Source: Paraburkholderia polaris (GTDB taxonomy: Bacteria; Pseudomonadota; Gammaproteobacteria; Burkholderiales; Burkholderiaceae). Taken from it: 64,000 nt of DNA. Both the position numbers and the translations under genes were made by a program. Below the pieces are notes generated by a model. The model was not told the DNA's origin, did no database searches, and was given only the letters and a program-made list of their open reading frames with translations. Within the stretch, counting starts at the first letter, position 1. Each line of letters opens with the position of its first letter. The DNA is taken from positions 62,001 through 126,000 of the forward strand of contig NZ_JABBGJ010000034.1 in NCBI RefSeq assembly GCF_012927345.1, given 5' to 3'. Shown piece after piece: positions 1 through 8,663 of the stretch.

Positions 1-750
1 TCATCGGGGACCTCGAATGCAAAAGCGTTCGGCTTTGCGGCTGTGGTGTGGATATGTGTCACCTCGATTCTCACGTCGGGATTGGGCGGCTATCTGGCGG
101 GACGGCTACGCAGCCGCTGGCTGGCAGTCGACGCCGATGAAATCCACTTCCGGGACACGGCGCATGGTTTCCTGAGCTGGGCCCTGGCGACGCTCTTCAC
201 GGCCGCCATCCTGACATCGGCCGTATCGGGCATTGTGCGGGCCGGCGCGCAGACCGCCGCGACAACGGCCGTGGCAGGCGGTTCCGTCACGATGGGGACG
301 ATGCAACGCGGCAATGCACAGGCGGCAACGAACACGTGGCCGCTCGGCTACTTCGTCGATTCACTATTCCGGATGCCCGTCGGTTCGTCGCTCGCCGCAC
401 CCGCGACCGCCGCAGGCACCGATGAGACGGCGCGCGCGGAAACCGCGCGGATCTTCCTTAACAGCGCGGCAACGGGCGATCAGTTGTCGCCGGAGGACAC
501 TGCCTATCTAAGCCAGCTTGTTGCGCAACATACTGGCCTTACGCCAGAAGCTGCACAAGCTCGTGTGGTGACCACCTACACGCGCCTGTTGCAGAAAATC
601 ACTGCCCTCGATGCGGCCGCTAAAGATGCCGCCGACAAGGCGCGCAGAGTCACAATCGGCGCATCGTTGTGGCTATTCGTCTCGCTTCTGATGGGCGCAT
701 TTTCTGCGAGCCTGATGGCAACTCATGGCGGCCGCGTACGCCAGCTCTGA
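1..750 (+). CDS. Conserved inner-membrane protein of unknown function (5' end cut by window)
   Basis: The frame is open from the first base, so the GTG at 43 is probably internal and the gene starts upstream of the window. The visible part (about 249 residues) has a hydrophobic segment with the motif LTSGLGGYLAGRLR, a second segment starting FLSWALATL, a long Ala/Thr-rich soluble part, and a last membrane helix near the C-terminus. I recall similar proteins from rhizobia and Burkholderia, annotated variously as permease or PhnA-like protein, with no known function. It is followed after 35 bases by a tiny membrane protein gene on the same strand, so the two are probably co-transcribed. Membrane location is seen in the sequence; any transport role would be a guess. 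Confidence 0.75.
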   Translation, partial: SSGTSNAKAFGFAAVVWICVTSILTSGLGGYLAGRLRSRWLAVDADEIHFRDTAHGFLSWALATLFTAAILTSAVSGIVRAGAQTAATTAVAGGSVTMGTMQRGNAQAATNTWPLGYFVDSLFRMPVGSSLAAPATAAGTDETARAETARIFLNSAATGDQLSPEDTAYLSQLVAQHTGLTPEAAQARVVTTYTRLLQKITALDAAAKDAADKARRVTIGASLWLFVSLLMGAFSASLMATHGGRVRQL

Positions 751-785
751 TTGAAACTTCAATTCATTTACCGAAGGAGGTGTTT

Positions 786-860
786 ATGCGCTCAATTCTT
801 CTTTATATGCTCGGGGTACCCATTCCCATCATCATTCTGATCGCACTGTTCTGGCATTAG
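786..860 (+). CDS. 24-residue single-helix membrane protein
   Basis: A very short gene with a near-perfect ribosome binding site (GAAGGAGGTG at 772-781) directly before ATG 786. The product has a short basic start (MRSILL) and then one hydrophobic helix with the motif GVPIPIIILIALF. It is shorter than most gene finders accept. The strong Shine-Dalgarno sequence, compact hydrophobic composition and position right behind the membrane protein gene at 1-750 support a real gene, possibly a small subunit or modulator of that protein. I recall similar short proteins with a GVPIPI core in related bacteria. The function is unknown. Confidence 0.7.
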   Translation: MRSILLYMLGVPIPIIILIALFWH

Positions 861-969
861 GCGCCGCCATGCCGCCGATCGCCGGGTGTGTCCTGGCGTT
901 CGGCGCAGTGAACTTCGGAAAGTAACGGGCGCGGCGCAATCGAGCGCGTCGCGCCGTTTTGACTCTGCG

Positions 970-1497
970 TTAATGTGGACCAACCGGGTCCGGGCCTGGA
1001 TCGGTCGGCCCAAGCTCCGCGGTGGCTGGCACGGCCTGAGAGCCATCGACTGCTTTCTGGCCGAGCACCTCGAAGTTCATGCCTTCGAGCTGGTTTAGCT
1101 CGGCAGGCTTGCGGCACACGGCGTTGAAACCAACCTCCTTCATTTCACGGATGTAGTCGGCGGTATCGAACGCGGTGAATGCCAGAAGGGGAATCTTTTC
1201 GGTCGCCCCGATTCTCCGGGGCGCCGCTGCAACACCAATGCCGGATAGGCCGGGCATGGCGACATCCAGAACAATGCAGTCAGGTATCCACGCCTTCGCT
1301 TCCCTCAGGGCGTCCGACCCGTGGTAGACGGTTCGCACGCTCATGCCGCCGGCTTGCAGGTATGCGCTCAGAGCGTCTGCTGACGGGTGCGAATCGTCGA
1401 CGACAAGCACGCGGACAGGCGCGCCGTTTTGAAGGCGCCTGCGCTGACTTCCGGTCGGATCATCCAGGCATTCTAGGTTTTCGAAATTCGGGTTCAT
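970..1497 (-). CDS. Stand-alone response regulator receiver protein
   Basis: A CheY-like receiver domain of about 120 residues with short extensions at both ends (175 aa from ATG 1497; an upstream in-frame start is possible but less likely). Visible landmarks are the acidic pocket VVDDS, the phospho-acceptor Asp in LDVAMPG, the switch Thr in FTAFD and the conserved Lys in CRKP. There is no output domain, so the protein would act by binding a partner. The C-terminal tail is rich in Pro, Gly and Ala and looks unstructured. No histidine kinase gene is adjacent, so its kinase must be encoded elsewhere. The family call is secure; the pathway is not known. Confidence 0.85.
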   Translation of the reverse strand: MNPNFENLECLDDPTGSQRRRLQNGAPVRVLVVDDSHPSADALSAYLQAGGMSVRTVYHGSDALREAKAWIPDCIVLDVAMPGLSGIGVAAAPRRIGATEKIPLLAFTAFDTADYIREMKEVGFNAVCRKPAELNQLEGMNFEVLGQKAVDGSQAVPATAELGPTDPGPDPVGPH

Positions 1498-1783
1498 GGG
1501 TTTGCTCTCGCTGGTGGCGCATTGACATCGAACTGCTGCCAACGGCGAGCGCAACGACCGTTCCCACACCCGGATCCGTCCGTCAACTCGATTTAAGTGA
1601 ATGACCAGTTATGAAGCGACCTGACTGCTCCGCAGCCCGTACCGGAGCGCGTGGCAGCTAGCGGCTCTTCATTGGACAGCGTGGGACTCGAGAGCTGGCG
1701 CCGTGGCACGCCCCAAGCCTCACGCGTCCGACGCTCACGGAATCGAGCGCGGCACGTCCGTCGGCGGCCGCATCGATGCAATC

Positions 1784-2296
1784 CTAGTGCAAGTCGCTCC
1801 GGACATCGTCGGAAGAAAGCACCTTGCCCGAACTGTCCACGATCGCCACCCTGTCGGCACCGGCGACGGCTGGTTCCGTCATGACAAGCAGACTCGATCT
1901 GGCGATCCGCTCCTGACCGACGAATCCGGACGACGCGACGTCGGATATCTCCGCGAACGTCTGAAGCGAACTTCCGAAGTGCTCCTGCATCGCCGAGAAA
2001 AGCTCATTTCGCGTTTGAACGGCGATGTCTTCCACATGCCGCCAGTATGCAAAGGTCTTCGTGACCGCGGCCGGGAACTGCTGTGACTGAAGATCGATTA
2101 CTTCGCTGACGGATTGGGCAGAAAGCGCCGCGTCGCCCAACGCCTGCTGCTCGGACAGTGAGGTTTTCACAGTCTGGACGTTCAATTCGACAACCTTCTC
2201 AATTCCGGCAAAGACCTCGTTAGTGCAGGCGAAGGCTGCTTTGACGGCCGTTTCACGTTGACGCGGGGAGAACTGGTTCATGGTATCGGGGTACAT
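1784..2296 (-). CDS. Phasin family protein
   Basis: A 170-residue, mostly helical protein with the typical phasin pattern: an N-terminal MNQFSP segment, an amphipathic region with EKVVELNVQTVKTSL, then DLQSQQFPAAV and a Tyr/Trp-containing region (FAYWRHVEDIAVQTRNEL). Phasins coat polyhydroxyalkanoate granules and control their number and size. Start ATG 2296 is preceded by GGAG at a good distance; a second in-frame ATG lies at 2281. The last ~35 residues (VAIVDSSGKVLSSDDV and around) diverge from the core and may be a lineage-specific tail. Neighbours are a receiver protein and a manganese catalase, a mixture seen in general stress or stationary-phase regions. Confidence 0.85.
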   Translation of the reverse strand: MYPDTMNQFSPRQRETAVKAAFACTNEVFAGIEKVVELNVQTVKTSLSEQQALGDAALSAQSVSEVIDLQSQQFPAAVTKTFAYWRHVEDIAVQTRNELFSAMQEHFGSSLQTFAEISDVASSGFVGQERIARSSLLVMTEPAVAGADRVAIVDSSGKVLSSDDVRSDLH

Positions 2297-2447
2297 AAAG
2301 GCTCCGTTGTGGTGGGGCGCACACAGCGTTGTGGTACCGCATGCCGGGGACGACCTGTTCGCGCCACTCGCATTGCGCTAAAGATCAGACAGCTCGCCGT
2401 CGCCGGCATTGAGCTGCCGGCGACCTTGATTGCTACTGCTAGCGCTT

Positions 2448-3332
2448 TTATTTCGATACTGCTGCATCCTCACCGGCGCCCAGGTCGGCACCGGTGACCG
2501 GGTCGGTCCCCGGTGCGGAAGCCGTTCGCGATGCCATCGCACTCAACACCTCAACTTCTTTTTCGGAAACCTGAACGCTAGCGAGGCCGTCGCCGCCGTC
2601 GACTGCCGGCTCCGGCTTCTCGACGAACTCCCACCCCGGTCCTTCATTCCACGGACCGCGCGGCGCGTCGTCACCACTGGACATGTTGTAGTAGACGTTG
2701 GTGAATTCTGGAACGCCCGGCAACTTGCCTTGCGGGAAGTTTGGCTGGATCGAGTGCAACGCCTTCTCGAACGACTTCTGGTGTGCAATCTCCCGGGTCA
2801 TCAGAAAGCCGAGGGCTTCCTGGATGCCCGGATCATCGGTCACATTGATCAACCGCTCGTAGACGATCTTCGCACGCGCTTCTGCGGCGATATTCGATCG
2901 TAGGTCCGCGGTCGGCTCGCCGATCGTGTCGATGTAAGCGGCGGTCCACGGCACACCCGCCGAATTCGTCAGCGCCGGGCCCCCACCGTAAAGCAGCGCC
3001 GTGGTGTGCGAGTCATTGCCGCCTCCCGTGAGCGAGCGGTAAAGCTCCGCCTCCTTCTCGACGCCTTCTGCAAGCTGACCTTTCGCGCCCTTGTTGAGCA
3101 TCGCGACGATCGAACCGACGATTTCCAGGTGACTTAGTTCTTCCGTCGCGATGTCGAAGAGCATGTCGCGCCTGCCCGGGTCTTCCTCGCTTACCGCCTG
3201 CGTGAAATACCTACACGCTGCAGCCAGTTCGCCTTGCGGGCCACCGAACTGTTCGAGCAGAAGATTGGCAAGACCAGGGTTCGGGGCTGCTACACGGACG
3301 GTGTACTGAAGTCGTTTGTTGTGCACAAACAT
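2448..3332 (-). CDS. Manganese catalase
   Basis: Non-haem catalase that breaks down hydrogen peroxide at a di-manganese centre. The 294-residue protein shows both halves of the ferritin-like four-helix bundle: a Glu in GGPQGELAA with an ExxH pair in IATEELSHLE, and a second Glu in AEARAKIVYE with ExxH in TREIAHQKS. These are the expected metal ligands. The C-terminal 70 residues are acidic and low complexity, as in other family members. ATG 3332 is chosen because GGAG lies 8 bases upstream and the protein then begins MFVHNKRLQYTV like its relatives; the frame stays open for a further ~120 codons upstream but with no plausible protein sequence. The enzyme is cytosolic and probably part of a stress response with the neighbouring phasin. 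Confidence 0.93.
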   Translation of the reverse strand: MFVHNKRLQYTVRVAAPNPGLANLLLEQFGGPQGELAAACRYFTQAVSEEDPGRRDMLFDIATEELSHLEIVGSIVAMLNKGAKGQLAEGVEKEAELYRSLTGGGNDSHTTALLYGGGPALTNSAGVPWTAAYIDTIGEPTADLRSNIAAEARAKIVYERLINVTDDPGIQEALGFLMTREIAHQKSFEKALHSIQPNFPQGKLPGVPEFTNVYYNMSSGDDAPRGPWNEGPGWEFVEKPEPAVDGGDGLASVQVSEKEVEVLSAMASRTASAPGTDPVTGADLGAGEDAAVSK

Positions 3333-4151
3333 CGCATTTCTCCAAAACAAGATTGTGGGCTCCGCCAGAGTTCTTCGTGCCGCGAGCGGCGAAGGAACCT
3401 CGGACAGACGACGCCTGGTTGGAAAACCGGCTGTGCGGGCGATGACGAACGCATGTGCGGAATGCCCCGACCCTGGTCTCAGAGCAATTGCTCTGGCGTG
3501 ATGTGCGCGCAGGAACGCAACGAGACACCTGCGCCTCCGACTTCGCATGCGTCGTGCCTGGGAGGTGACCTGTTCGAGTGGATCCTGGGCGGTCCCCCCA
3601 GGGATCGGACGCATGTGCCTATAGCGATATCTCTGCAATTTAGACCGAGGTGCTCCTATCGCACCCTGCGGACGGCCGCTAATTGCCAAGTTTGGATGGC
3701 CACTGATAGCCCCCGACGCGGCATTCCCCTTGCACGTAGGAAGGCGTCCCGATGCTCGGGACTAAATGGGCTTTGCATGCGGCTCGGACACGCGAGCCGT
3801 CTTTTTGCCTCGAAGCGACCACCGCAGGAAAGCTGGCGCAGGCGGCTAGCGGGCAAGAGCGCCGTTAAGAGCCGTTGCGCATCTGCGCACCCTTGACTTC
3901 ACGGGCAATTAGATGAATGCCCGACCGTTGGCACGTGCGTTGCGCAGAACAGTCGCCGGTCAGCGCAAAAGGCGCACCGGAGGAACGGCAACCCACGCAC
4001 GTAATCAGGCAAAACGATGAAATCGTGCCGCTTTTCAACCGCAGCCGGTCCGGGAGAGCACTATAAGGGAGTCTGCGCACGACTCACGGTGGCAGCGCTA
4101 CCAGCCGCTGCGACTCAACAGCACGCAGACTTGCGGCGGCGCTAGGCAGCG
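3333..4151. other. Intergenic region of 819 bases, with one orphan terminator
   Basis: No convincing protein gene is visible on either strand between the manganese catalase start and the DUF2934 gene. The only clear structure is a rho-independent terminator on the plus strand at 3780-3806, listed separately. It does not follow any plus-strand gene, so part of this stretch may be transcribed as a small RNA. Confidence 0.6.
3780..3806 (+). terminator. Orphan rho-independent terminator, possible end of a small RNA
   Basis: A perfect 7-bp stem CGGCTCG / CGAGCCG with a 6-base loop is followed by TCTTTTTG. No plus-strand gene lies upstream within 2.9 kb; the flanking genes are all on the minus strand. 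A weak promoter-like TTGCCA occurs near 3685, which would give a transcript of roughly 100 bases. The terminator is seen in the sequence; the RNA is an inference. Confidence 0.55.
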
Positions 4152-4358
4152 CTAATCGTTCGCTGCGGGATCCGCGTCCCCACCAACGTCCGCGCCGTCG
4201 ATTGCGGCGCGTCGACGCTGCTCTTCCGCCATTTCAGCCTCGACCAGACCCCGCGCCTTTCGCCAGTATTCGTCCGCGCAACCTTCCATGCTGCCGTCCT
4301 CCTGCCAGAGCGCATACGCCTTGGCCCGGATACGCTGCTCCGCCGTTTCCGCTTGCAT
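4152..4358 (-). CDS. DUF2934 domain protein
   Basis: A 68-residue protein with the DUF2934 core: RIRAKAYALWQEDGSMEGCADEYW spans about residues 9-32 (key residues are the Arg-x-x-Ala-x-x-Leu-Trp run and the Asp-Glu-Tyr-Trp end). Short proteins or tails of this kind are common in rhizobia and Burkholderia, often near stress genes; their role is unknown. ATG 4358 has a strong GGGGAG site 9 bases upstream. The frame is open for 130 more codons upstream, but that part looks like non-coding translation. The last 15 residues are acidic and disordered. Confidence 0.75.
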   Translation of the reverse strand: MQAETAEQRIRAKAYALWQEDGSMEGCADEYWRKARGLVEAEMAEEQRRRAAIDGADVGGDADPAAND

Positions 4359-4744
4359 CACAAAACTCCCCGGTCGCTGCCTGCTGTTCGGGGAAATATA
4401 GATCGTCTGCGTCGGACAGACACAAAATTTTTCAGGCGAAGGCTGGCTCGAGCAAGTAGTGTCCGCAAGTGAACCGCGGTCGCGCCCGTCGGATCGGCGG
4501 CTGGGACTATGACGACAACGGTTAACCTCTCTATGGCTGTCCAGACCACATCCGGGTTTCCTCAGGTCTGGGTTAAGCTTGGCATGCTCGCCCTCTGCAG
4601 GGCGGACCCTTACCGACCAGGTCGGCTTCTGCGGCTGATCGCATCGGCATCGTGAAGACGCACGACCGCGACGCGTCGAGGCGCCCAACGTTGCGAATGC
4701 GTCGACCGAACCGCCGCCGCGCACGTAGTCCCGGTCGTTAAACC
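4359..4744. other. Intergenic region without recognised features
   Basis: About 390 bases between the DUF2934 gene and the YihY-family gene. I see no ORF with protein-like composition, no tRNA and no clear terminator. Confidence 0.5.
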
Positions 4745-5659
4745 TCACCGGCGCGGTTCCCCTACCACCACCGACTTTTCGACCAGCTTCTGGCGTTCGC
4801 TATCCATCGCCGCTGCAATCTCCGCACCGAGCAGAAATACCGCTGCGGAGAAGTAAAGCCACATCATCAGCACGGCAAGCGAGCCGGCCGCGCCGAACGA
4901 GTTTGCGGTGCCGGCATGCGCCAGGTAAAGTCCAAACAGTCGGCGCCCCACCGTGAAGAGGACGGCGGAAACTATTGCGCCTGTCATCGCATGGCGCAAC
5001 GGGACATGGGCGTCCGGCAGCCAGCGCAGCATTGCTGTAAAGGCAGCGGACAGCACCACGATGCCGATGACGGCTTGCGCGATCTGGGCAGCCATCACCA
5101 AAGGCGATTCGCCAAACACCTGATGCCCGATATAGGTGATCGCCGCGTCGAGGACTAACGAAACAACCAGCAGGAATCCAACTCCGAGGACCAGCGCGAA
5201 TGAGATAAGTCGCGCACGCACCAGCAGGGTAAGCCCGGCCACTCCGGCCTTTGGCTTTGTCGCGAAGACCACGTCAAGTGCGGTGTTCAACGAGCTGAAT
5301 GTCGCGGACGCACCGATCACCAGCAGCAGCGTTGAAAGCACCGCTGCCAGGCCGCCTCCGCTTGCACGGTGCGCGTTCTCGACCACGGCCTGCATGGCGC
5401 CTGCGGCGTCGTTGCCCAGGATGTCGTGCACCTGCGCGAACAGTTTCCCGCGGGCTGCCGTCTCGCCGAAAAACCAGCCCGCGACGGTGAGGACCATGAG
5501 CAGGGTCGGGGCCAATGAAAACGCTGAATAAAATCCGATGCTGGCGGATAGCGTTGTGCATCGGTCCGCGAGAAACTGCCGGACTGCCGTGATTACTACA
5601 CCTGCTATGTTGACAGTGTGGCCGTGCCGGGCCGCATGGTCTTGGGTCGGTTCACTCAT
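4745..5659 (-). CDS. YihY/virulence factor BrkB family membrane protein
   Basis: A 304-residue protein with about six membrane helices. Recognisable family segments are LSASIGFYSAFSLAPTLL near the N-terminus, the glycine-rich loop before FSSLNTALDVVF, and YLAHAGTANSFGAAGSLAVLMMWLYFSA near residues 235-265 (key residues Tyr, Ser-Phe-Gly-Ala-Ala-Gly and Trp-Leu-Tyr). This is the UPF0761/YihY family, once called ribonuclease BN by mistake; the true function is unclear. ATG 5659 is chosen because GAGGAGA sits 6 bases upstream; 44 further codons upstream are open but overlap poorly with the family. It lies 133 bases behind the alcohol dehydrogenase gene on the same strand. Confidence 0.88.
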   Translation of the reverse strand: MSEPTQDHAARHGHTVNIAGVVITAVRQFLADRCTTLSASIGFYSAFSLAPTLLMVLTVAGWFFGETAARGKLFAQVHDILGNDAAGAMQAVVENAHRASGGGLAAVLSTLLLVIGASATFSSLNTALDVVFATKPKAGVAGLTLLVRARLISFALVLGVGFLLVVSLVLDAAITYIGHQVFGESPLVMAAQIAQAVIGIVVLSAAFTAMLRWLPDAHVPLRHAMTGAIVSAVLFTVGRRLFGLYLAHAGTANSFGAAGSLAVLMMWLYFSAAVFLLGAEIAAAMDSERQKLVEKSVVVGEPRR

Positions 5660-5792
5660 GATCGGTCTCCTCACGTCGGCGCAAGTCGGCAGCCAATCAT
5701 GGCCGCCGACATCCGATGCAAAGGGCGCAGACGGCGATGACGGAATTGCGGGCTCCGGAAGAAGCCGCACGATACGCCGCCGCAGCGCCATG

Positions 5793-6962
5793 CTAAGGCT
5801 TCAATACCACCTTGATGCAACCGTCTTCCTTGTCGCGGAACACCTTGTACATGTCGGGGCCTCTTTCGAGAGGCATGGTATGGGTGATCACAAAGGACGG
5901 ATCGATCTGCCCCTCCACGATCCGTTGAAGCAGGTCATCGGTCCACCGATTGACGTGCGTCTGCCCCATCCTGAAAGTAAGACCCTTGTTCATCGCCGCG
6001 CCGAACGGGATCTTGTCGATGAGGGCGCCGTACACGCCGGGAATCGACAGCGTTCCCGCTGGCCTGCACACATAAATCATTTCGCGCAGCACATGCGGGC
6101 GGTCGGTCTCGAGCATCACGGCCTGCTTCGCCCGATCGTACATCGCGTCGATTGAGCGGGTCGCGTGCGACTCCATGCCGACCGCATCGACGCATTTTTC
6201 CGGCCCCTTGCCCTGGGTCAGTTCGTTCAGTCGCTCGACGACGCTCTCGTCCTGGAAGTTGATGGTGATCGCGCCTGCCGCATTGGCCATCGCCAAACGC
6301 TCCGGCACGCGGTCGATCGCCACGACCTGTTTTGCCCCAAGCAATATGGCACTGCGGATTGCGAACTGGCCGACGGGCCCGGCGCCCCAGATCGCGACCG
6401 TATCCGTTGGCTGGATATCGCATTGGATGGCGGCCTGCCAACCGGTCGGGAAGATGTCGCCAAGAAACAGTACCTGTTCGTCCGTCAGTCCGTCGGGAAC
6501 CTTGACGGGGGTCACATCGGAAAATGGCACACGAACGTATTCCGCCTGGCCTCCGGGATAGCCGCCCGTCAGATGCGAATAGCCGAAGAGGCCCGCGGTA
6601 GCATGCCCGAATACTTTGTCAGCCTTTTCCTTGTTGCGATTCGACCGCTCGCACACCGAAAAATAGCCACGCTTACACTGGTCGCATTCGCCGCACGCGA
6701 TGGTGAACGGAACCACGACCCGATCCCCCACTTTCAACTTTTTGTTATCTGCTCCGACTTCAACGACCTCGCCCATGAACTCGTGGCCCATCACGTCGCC
6801 CGACTCCATGGTCGGCATGAAGCCATCAAACAGATGGAGGTCAGAACCGCAGATCGCGCAACTCGATACTTTAATCACCGCGTCGCGCGGATGCTCAAGC
6901 GTCGGATCCGCGACCGTATCGTAACGAATGTCTTTCTTGCCATGCCAGCATAACGCTTTCAT
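5793..6962 (-). CDS. Zinc-dependent alcohol dehydrogenase (formaldehyde dehydrogenase-like)
   Basis: A 389-residue medium-chain dehydrogenase. The catalytic zinc ligands are visible in CAICGSDLH and GHEFMGEV, the structural zinc site in CGECDQCKRGYFSVC, and the NAD-binding glycine motif in GAGPVGQF. The long insertion after the structural zinc loop and the motif FGYSHLTGGYPGGQAEYVRV resemble the group that contains glutathione-independent formaldehyde dehydrogenases, but the substrate cannot be read from the sequence. ATG 6962 gives the usual MKALCWHGK start and has GGAG upstream. The enzyme is cytosolic. The neighbouring genes suggest a stress or detoxification role; this is inference. Confidence 0.9.
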   Translation of the reverse strand: MKALCWHGKKDIRYDTVADPTLEHPRDAVIKVSSCAICGSDLHLFDGFMPTMESGDVMGHEFMGEVVEVGADNKKLKVGDRVVVPFTIACGECDQCKRGYFSVCERSNRNKEKADKVFGHATAGLFGYSHLTGGYPGGQAEYVRVPFSDVTPVKVPDGLTDEQVLFLGDIFPTGWQAAIQCDIQPTDTVAIWGAGPVGQFAIRSAILLGAKQVVAIDRVPERLAMANAAGAITINFQDESVVERLNELTQGKGPEKCVDAVGMESHATRSIDAMYDRAKQAVMLETDRPHVLREMIYVCRPAGTLSIPGVYGALIDKIPFGAAMNKGLTFRMGQTHVNRWTDDLLQRIVEGQIDPSFVITHTMPLERGPDMYKVFRDKEDGCIKVVLKP

Positions 6963-7195
6963 CTCTCGCTCCATCGTCAGGGAAGGCAGGGCCACGGACA
7001 GCGCGCCTTGCATGGTTGTCGCGCACGCACCGGCGCATCGGTGCCGGCACTACGGGCGCGCAAACACCGTGCCGCACAGCGGACAGGAGATCCGAGAGGG
7101 GTCCCGGACTCGGAACGGACTAGCTGCCAGAAGGTCAACGATGCGGGTAGCACACACGTCGCCTAACCGGGAGAGATGAAGCTGGACTCGCCTGG

Positions 7196-7864
7196 CTAAG
7201 CCCCACTTGCGAGCGGCGATGCGCCGAAGCAGGCCAGCAGCGCGCCCGGTCCAGGATAGACCGCCACGCAGCCGCTGGCTCGAAGACTCCCCTCCGTAAA
7301 GCCACCGCACAGCATGCCAATGGTTCGCATCCCCGCTTTGCGGGCCGCCTGCGCGTCGTAGGGGGTGTCGCCGATCGCCACTGCATCAACTGCAGCGATA
7401 CCGAGTTTTTTCAGCGCCACTTCAAAAATGTCGGGTGCCGGCTTCGACCTGGCAGCATCCGTGGACGACGTCGATTCGTCGACGAGCTTTGAGATTCCTG
7501 CGATGTCGAGATAGATATCGAGTTCGTCCTCTTTGGCGGATGAAGCCACTGCCACCTTGAGGCCGGCGTCACGCACGCGCCGGAACAATTCCGGTACGGC
7601 GGAAAACGGGCGAACCATTGGCAGGTAATTTGACCTGAACCGTTCGCCGCGCCATTCCTCCAGGGCGTTACCGTAATCCTGTTGCTGGGCTGCTGACAGG
7701 AAAATCGGGAGGAGTTGGTCGCCGCCCTTGCCGATCTGGCTTCGGGCCTGTTCGAATGTGACGTGGTGCCCGAACCTGGCGAATGCCTCCTGCCAGGCGC
7801 TCGCATGCAGGTCGACAGAATCGACCAGCGTTCCGTCGATATCGAAAACTGCGGCCTTTGTCAT
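7196..7864 (-). CDS. HAD family hydrolase (phosphatase, beta-phosphoglucomutase-like)
   Basis: A 222-residue HAD-superfamily hydrolase with all four motifs: FDIDGTLVDS (nucleophile Asp and acid/base Asp), a Ser in VAVASSAK, the Lys in ARSKPAPDIF, and the metal-binding GDTPYDA. The helical cap between motifs 1 and 2 (LHASAWQEAFARFGHHV...) places it with the phosphoglycolate phosphatase / beta-phosphoglucomutase branch. The substrate is unknown. ATG 7864 follows AGGAG; 68 upstream codons are open but are not protein-like. Cytosolic; transcribed in the same direction as the dehydrogenase downstream, separated by 233 bases. Confidence 0.88.
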   Translation of the reverse strand: MTKAAVFDIDGTLVDSVDLHASAWQEAFARFGHHVTFEQARSQIGKGGDQLLPIFLSAAQQQDYGNALEEWRGERFRSNYLPMVRPFSAVPELFRRVRDAGLKVAVASSAKEDELDIYLDIAGISKLVDESTSSTDAARSKPAPDIFEVALKKLGIAAVDAVAIGDTPYDAQAARKAGMRTIGMLCGGFTEGSLRASGCVAVYPGPGALLACFGASPLASGA

Positions 7865-8089
7865 AGGGATGTACTCCTGATTGATGCAGAGCCCGGGAAA
7901 TGCGGCAAGACACCGCGCAAGTCGCATGCCCAGCCGGCTGCGTGCTTCGATTGGTCGCAGAAGAGAACCTGCCTGCGCACTCAGCCAGTCTTTGCCAAAC
8001 GGCCCCGCATGCGCTGATCGCATTGAGGCGTGACGGCCGCCTGCACGCTCGGTTGGCCGATTGGGCAATTGAAGACCGGCAACGGCGAA

Positions 8090-8479
8090 TCAGTTCATGA
8101 TCCCCAGAACCACAAATTCGACCAGCGCCGTTGCATCTGCTGGCTTCCGAACGCGCAGATCAAAGCCGGCCGAATGACATTTTGCGGCCACCTCGTGCGG
8201 CGGCACTCCTCCCGTTATCGCGACGAGCGACGTCCGGCCGCCGGATCTCCCAGTGCGCCGCATATGCCGCGCGACTTCATACCCGCTTGCACCGGGCATG
8301 TTGCTATCCAGCGTAGCGGCGTCGGGCTGCCAGGTGGCAAAGAGTCGTAGCGCGACGCCCCCATCGGAGGTGGCTTGCACCTCGAAGTTATGAGCCGCGA
8401 AAAACAGCGCGACCATCGCCGTCGTGTTGAAGTCATCGTCTGCGGTAAGCAGTTTTCTGCATATAGAAGAAATCACCAT
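8090..8479 (-). CDS. Stand-alone receiver domain protein
   Basis: A 129-residue single receiver domain. The acidic pocket (TADDD), phospho-acceptor Asp in LDSNMPG, Thr in VAITGG and Lys in VRKPAD are present. The N-terminus (MVISSICRK) is unusual and no good ribosome binding site precedes ATG 8479, so the start is uncertain. There is no output domain and no kinase beside it. It is a second orphan receiver in the first 10 kb, clearly different in sequence from the one at 970-1497. Confidence 0.75.
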   Translation of the reverse strand: MVISSICRKLLTADDDFNTTAMVALFFAAHNFEVQATSDGGVALRLFATWQPDAATLDSNMPGASGYEVARHMRRTGRSGGRTSLVAITGGVPPHEVAAKCHSAGFDLRVRKPADATALVEFVVLGIMN

Positions 8480-8663
8480 ACTGGCAAGACGGTGCGCATC
8501 AGCAAGCCCCTGTCTACGGCGACAATGGCCGTTCCCGCTGTCGTGCTCTCCGGGCCATCAGCTTTTGCATTTGTCCACATCTACCCAGGGTCGCGTGGTG
8601 CGTCGACTCTGACGCAGTGATGGCTGCGGCCAGATGGGTCCCCATCGGTCAGCGATTACGACT

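Noticed and set aside
3865..4080. A 71-codon minus-strand frame with a CVGC motif and two further Cys
   Set aside because: It looked like a small zinc protein, but there is no ribosome binding site, and the spacing of the Cys residues does not fit a known zinc ribbon.
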